DNA of 64,000 nucleotides from Jaminaea rosea (Eukaryota; Basidiomycota; Exobasidiomycetes; Microstromatales): NCBI RefSeq assembly GCF_003144245.1, contig NW_020289994.1, positions 186,001 to 250,000 of the forward strand, read 5' to 3'. Shown piece by piece: positions 60,001 to 64,000 of this stretch (position 1 is its first letter; each line of letters starts with the position of its first letter). The notes under the pieces were generated by a model. It saw only the letters and a program-made list of their open reading frames with translations, ran no database searches and was not told where the DNA came from. The position numbers and the translations under genes were made by a program.

Positions 60001-61184
60001 ATGTTGCGTCGTGCAGCGCTCATCTTCCCTCACCTGGTCCCTACCATTGCTCACTCACTCCCGCACTCCACATCTCTTCGCCTCTTCTCCTCATCACTGC
60101 CCGCCATGTCCTCTTCGTCTCGTCTAGCTCAATTGGCATCGCACCTCCAACCCTCGGACGTGATTCCTCGCCCATCACCCCTGGTCGGCGCACTCCTCCA
60201 GGATCAAGTAGCAATCATTACCGGCTCCGGTCAAGGAATTGGCCGCGCAACTGCTCTCCTCTTTGCCTCTCATGGCGCAAAAGTAGTCGTCTCCGACCTC
60301 GACAAGGCTCGATCCGCTGCCGTAGCCAAAGAGATTCAGGATGCCGGTGGAGAGGCAATCGACTTTGCGGGCAACGTCATGGCAGACGATTTTGCAGAGG
60401 GCGTCGTCAAGGCTGCGGTCGACAAGTGGGGGAAGATCAACCATCTGATCAACAATGCCGGATTCACAAAGTGAGAGCGGCGACCGCATATAGCCAGCCT
60501 CGTTTTCCACTCGCCGCCTTCTACTGACACTCCTCTCTCTCCTCTGCCTTATCGCGCGGGCAGCGACAAGATGCTCCATACCACGGACGATGCCACCTTC
60601 CGCATGATGCTCGAGGTGCACACGGTAGCCCCCTTCAGGCTGGCGAGAGCTGCTGCCCCCTACCTGCGAATCAAGGAGGCAGAAAAGCGCGAGAATCGTT
60701 CCATCGTCATGGTGAGTCCGCCCCCCTCTCATCACCCCAGCCTCTTCATCCTCCTCAACTGACACTCGCACTGGGCGTACAGATCGGCTCTACCTCGGGC
60801 AACCACGGTAATGTCGGGCAAATCAACTATGCGGCCGGCAAAGCCTCATTGATTGGGATGACCAAGACTCTGGCAAAAGAATGGGGTCCCTTTGGCGTGC
60901 GAGCAAATCTGTGCGCCTTTGGCTGGATCGACACTCGCCTCACTCAATCCAAGGCTAGCGGTGCTGCCATTGAGATCGATGGCAAGAAGGTTGCGCTTGG
61001 GATTCCAGGCAGACCGGCTGCTGGCGGTAGCGGGGGAGCGAGTGTCAATGCTACGGCGGACATCCCGCTGGGCAGGCCGGGAAGAACTGACGAGGCTGCT
61101 AGTGCAGTCCTCTTCCTGGCAAGTGGGCTCGCCAGCTACGTAAACGGGCAGATCATCGAGGTGACGGGAGGAAGAGGCATCTGA
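60001..61184 (+). CDS. Short-chain dehydrogenase/reductase, FabG-like, probably mitochondrial
   Basis: Exons are 60001-60470, 60564-60711 and 60783-61184, with introns of 93 and 71 nt; the product is 339 aa. Classical SDR motifs are present: cofactor loop TGSGQGIG, DLDKA at the second strand, NNAG, catalytic Ser in IGSTSG and YAAGK (Tyr and Lys), ending VNGQIIEVTGG. The closest known type is 3-oxoacyl-ACP reductase (FabG/Oar1) of mitochondrial fatty-acid synthesis. The first ATG adds MLRRAALIFPHLVPTIAHSL... to RLFSSSLPA, a typical mitochondrial presequence. A second ATG at 60106 would give a 304-aa cytosolic form. Substrate is not certain. Confidence 0.88.
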
Positions 61185-61359
61185 GCGAGCGCCCATGAAT
61201 CATCGCAGCAATGTCAATGCATGCCGCATGGGTAGCGAAATGTGTCGTCTGTTGTGTCGCGATACATAGAACAAAAGAGCTCGACGCCCTCCAAGGTTGC
61301 ACCTCTCTTCATGGCCCGCCTCGCCCTTTATCATCCTGGCGCGCGATTTCGCCTCGCCC

Positions 61360-61834
61360 TCACTTCCAAAGATCCGCAGCCATAGCCTGGCTCTTTACCC
61401 TCCTACTCTCCTCGCCGTCGTCCGCCGTTCCTCCACTCGCACCACTCGCCTCCGTAGCCGAGGCGCTCCTCCTCTGTCCCGCCTGCTGACCCTGCTGAGT
61501 TTGGGAGGAGGGAGCAGCACGACGCTGTGGCGATCCCCTTGTCCCGCCAGCCGTGAATGCCTGAGCAGTCGCGCTCAGACGCTGCGATCCCAAGGACAAA
61601 GCTGGGTCCGTCGGTCCATCAGAGTGCTGGGCATAGCGGGGCGTTGGCGTCTTGCTGGCAGAGCTGCCGTACCCGCGAGAAGGCGAGGATGAGGCAGACG
61701 ACGCGCCAAAGGAGGGAAGCATCCGCGAGCCCGCTGGGCTGCGATTCGCCGCGCTGTTTGAGGAGGCGGAGGGAAGAAGGCCGTCGGCAGATTGGCTGCC
61801 CCAGCCTCCGTATCGCCCATCCTGACGCTGAGCC

Positions 61835-61873
<39 letters not shown>

Positions 61874-64000
61874 GGGTGAGGTACATAGTATTCGCTCTCA
61901 TCCCCAGAGGTGGCCGCGTCCCCCGATCCTCCATCGACGGGGCCGGTGGCGGATCCCATCATCGAGGCAGAGGGACTGCCATACTGCCGCTGCTGCTGCT
62001 GCTGCTGCTGTGGGAGCCTCATGTGCGGGGGTACGCCGTACGCCGAACTCGACGTCGACGTCGACGACAAGCCGCGCCCTGCAAATCGAGAGCCCGTGGA
62101 CTCGCCGTATCGCGCCTGCGACTGCGCCGTTGGCTGCGAAGATGTGGGGCTGTGCGCTGCGATATCGAGGTAAGGACTACTCGTGCTGGCCGCGTAGTGC
62201 TGGTAGCCTCCATAGCGTTGTTGTGGCTGCTGCTGCTGATGCTGCTGACCGCTACCGTAATGGTGAGGCTGTGGCATGCTCGCGTATTGCTGCTGCTGCT
62301 GGTAGTAGCCACCTGCTCCGGGCGCCTGCAGCAAGTACGGCGATTGTGCGACATTCCCCTGCTGGAAGTACGCCGACGGCTGACCATAGCCTTGCTGGTG
62401 AGCATGTTGTTGCTGGAAATGCAAGTCTCCAGCACTCCTGCTGCCCAGCAAGCTCGTTGTCCTCGTTGCCCCAGGACCACCCATTCCCACTCCGAGTCCG
62501 CCGTTGCGTCCGTGCATACCCCCAGGCGAAGGTGTGGCTGCGTCGTCATCTAGCAGACTGGAGGGGAGGAAGTTGTCCGTTCCCACATCGCCTAGCTCAG
62601 CAGAGCCGTGTGACCCTGCTTGAGTCGACGAGGCGGCGCCGGTGCTTTGCTGGCTCGCTGAAGGCATCATCATGGAGGCCATGTGCGGTCGTGCCTGATA
62701 GTAGCGGCTAGCTCCATGTTGCGCACCTCCACCGCTCGCATTACCGGCAGCATTGCTCTCGAGGAACGTCAAAGGTCCGTGACCCCATGTGGAGCTCGTC
62801 CCAGAGTTGCCCGCCAAGCCGGCGGTAGGAAGGAGTGGAGTAGGCATGGTGCTATGCACCCTCGAGGCGGGCAGCGAAGTCGAAGAAGTCAAGGGGACCC
62901 CTGCTGCTGCGTGGTGGTGGGGTACGGGCATCTCCACAGACGGGGAAGGGGAGACGGGAAGGCCAGACAGGGCCGATGAGCCTGCGAGGCTGCTGCTTTG
63001 CGCTACGCTTCCTCCTGAAGAGGGCGAAGGCCCGCCTAGCTCGGAATTGACCATGAAGCTCGGTGAGTGGGCGCCTGGGCGAGTAGTGCCGAATGAGGCT
63101 GGCTGGCCACCACGCCCGCTCCCGATCACAGCTCGATGCGAGAAGGCCAACCCGCCACCGCGTTGCGCATTGCTGCTGCTGGCGCTGAAGTCGAGCTCTG
63201 GCCGAGTGGTCGAGGAAAGGTCGACGGGGAAGGAGGACTGGTAGGCGAATGGGGAAGAGCTGGCCCCCGCAGCTGGCGCTGAGGCGTTTGCTGACGGGGA
63301 GGGCGTAGCCAAGCTGCTTCCGTTCGCATCGCGCTGGGCTTCCGCGCTGCTTAGGCTTGGCTTCAATGTCGTGGCGAACGGTCCCGCAGCAAATGTCGCC
63401 GATGGGCTGGTCGCCGCAGACGATGAGTGGCCACGCGCGCGCATGGACGCTGGCTCCGTAGGTGGGGCACGACCAGCTGGAGATGCGGCTGGTTGAGCTG
63501 CCGGTGCAGACGATCGCGGCGAATTCAGATTGCCCGTCTTCGAGGCGGATGCCTGCGAGGGGAGCTTGACGGCTACTGATCCGGGAGAAAGTGCTGCGGT
63601 TGCAGAGGGCTCTACCTCCTTTGCAGCAGGCACACCCTGCTGAACCGTGCCGGCCTTTTCCGCTCCTTTCCTCACTCCGAGCTCAGCAGGTGGTCCAGCC
63701 CCTCTTCTCATCTCCTTGTCCTTATTTGGCAACACGACCTCACTGATCACCTTGCCCCTTTGAAATCGCTTCCTGAAAAATTCATCGTCTCGATTCAGCG
63801 TACGCGCGCTCAGTGTCACGAGCGGTGGCTCCCACGTCAGGATGTAGGGCTGGCGAGGCTGAGCCTGCTGCTGAGAGGCGAGCGAGGATGCGGACGGGTG
63901 GACCGGAGCTTTCCCCTTGTTCTGGCCTAAGGTAGCAGGCTTAGAAGCCTTGCACGAGGAGGGATTGACCCGGACTTTGAACTTGTTCCATACCGGGGGC
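61360..64000 (-). CDS. Large Gln/Ser-rich protein, function unknown (5' end outside window)
   Basis: The minus-strand frame is open from the window edge to a TGA at 61360-61362, at least 879 codons. The part near the edge looks globular (VWNKFKVRVNPSS..., PYILTWEPPLVTLSARTLNR, DDEFFRKRFQRGKVISEVVL). The rest is disordered with poly-Gln tracts, Ser/Ala-rich stretches and a basic C-terminus. I do not recognise it. The composition is like fungal transcription or RNA regulators (inference). No ATG is visible before the edge in the globular part, so the start lies outside the window. Confidence 0.68.
61841..61873. repeat. CAG/TGC trinucleotide repeat encoding poly-Gln
   Basis: Eleven uninterrupted TGC units (plus strand) encode part of a Gln run in the minus-strand gene. 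A shorter run lies near 61990-62010. Such tracts vary in length between strains. Confidence 0.9.

Noticed and set aside
1-64000. tRNA, rRNA, CRISPR, LTR or other transposon signatures
   Set aside because: None recognised by eye: no internal promoter boxes, terminal repeats, or reverse transcriptase, integrase or transposase motifs were seen.

Overview
The window is gene-dense fungal nuclear DNA. Genes have short GT-AG introns (mostly 59-93 nt), intergenic regions are compact, and GC content is high. The fungal proteins recognised (Bck1-type MAPKKK, CYP61/Erg5, Alr-type CorA, Ykt6, Vps51), together with long disordered Ser/Pro/Gln-rich proteins, suggest a basidiomycete. An Ustilaginomycotina relative of the smuts (Exobasidiomycetes-like) is my best guess, but this is inference and not a sequence match.

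Layout. 0-10 kb: the 3' end of an FBXO21-like gene, a CorA Mg2+ transporter, YKT6 (six exons, two of them 11 nt), a putative membrane protein and a disordered Ser/Pro-rich protein. 10.8-17.6 kb: cluster A, eight tandem genes for small secreted eight-cysteine proteins, all on +. 19-24.3 kb: a hexose-type transporter and a full FBXO21-like gene. 24.7-27.9 kb: cluster B, four more family members plus an orphan 3' fragment. 28-55 kb: ordinary genes, namely ERG5/CYP61, a Ran1/Sks1-like kinase, a secreted double-psi-barrel protein, a BTG/Tob-domain protein, a CsbD/Hmp1-like mitochondrial protein, VPS51, BCK1 and mitochondrial citrate synthase. 55.3-59.4 kb: cluster C, three family members on -, with two small CC...CxC secreted-type genes among them. 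60-64 kb: a FabG-like dehydrogenase with a mitochondrial presequence and a large Gln-rich protein cut by the window end.

The main discovery is a family of 15 small secreted proteins that I do not recognise. Each has a signal peptide, a mature N-terminus usually starting at [A/D/E/T]H, eight ordered cysteines, a central VA[DN][YW]G..x.P..LE block, a DDCxWP motif and a terminal V-D-I-[WY]-like motif. Cysteines are lost in matched pairs (C2+C3 in one member, C4+C5 in two), which predicts two of the disulfides. All seven members of clusters B and C carry an N-x-T sequon just before C3; none of the eight in cluster A does. The organisation (tandem, divergent, mostly intronless secreted genes among housekeeping genes) is that of a plant-pathogen effector cluster, but function is not shown by the sequence.
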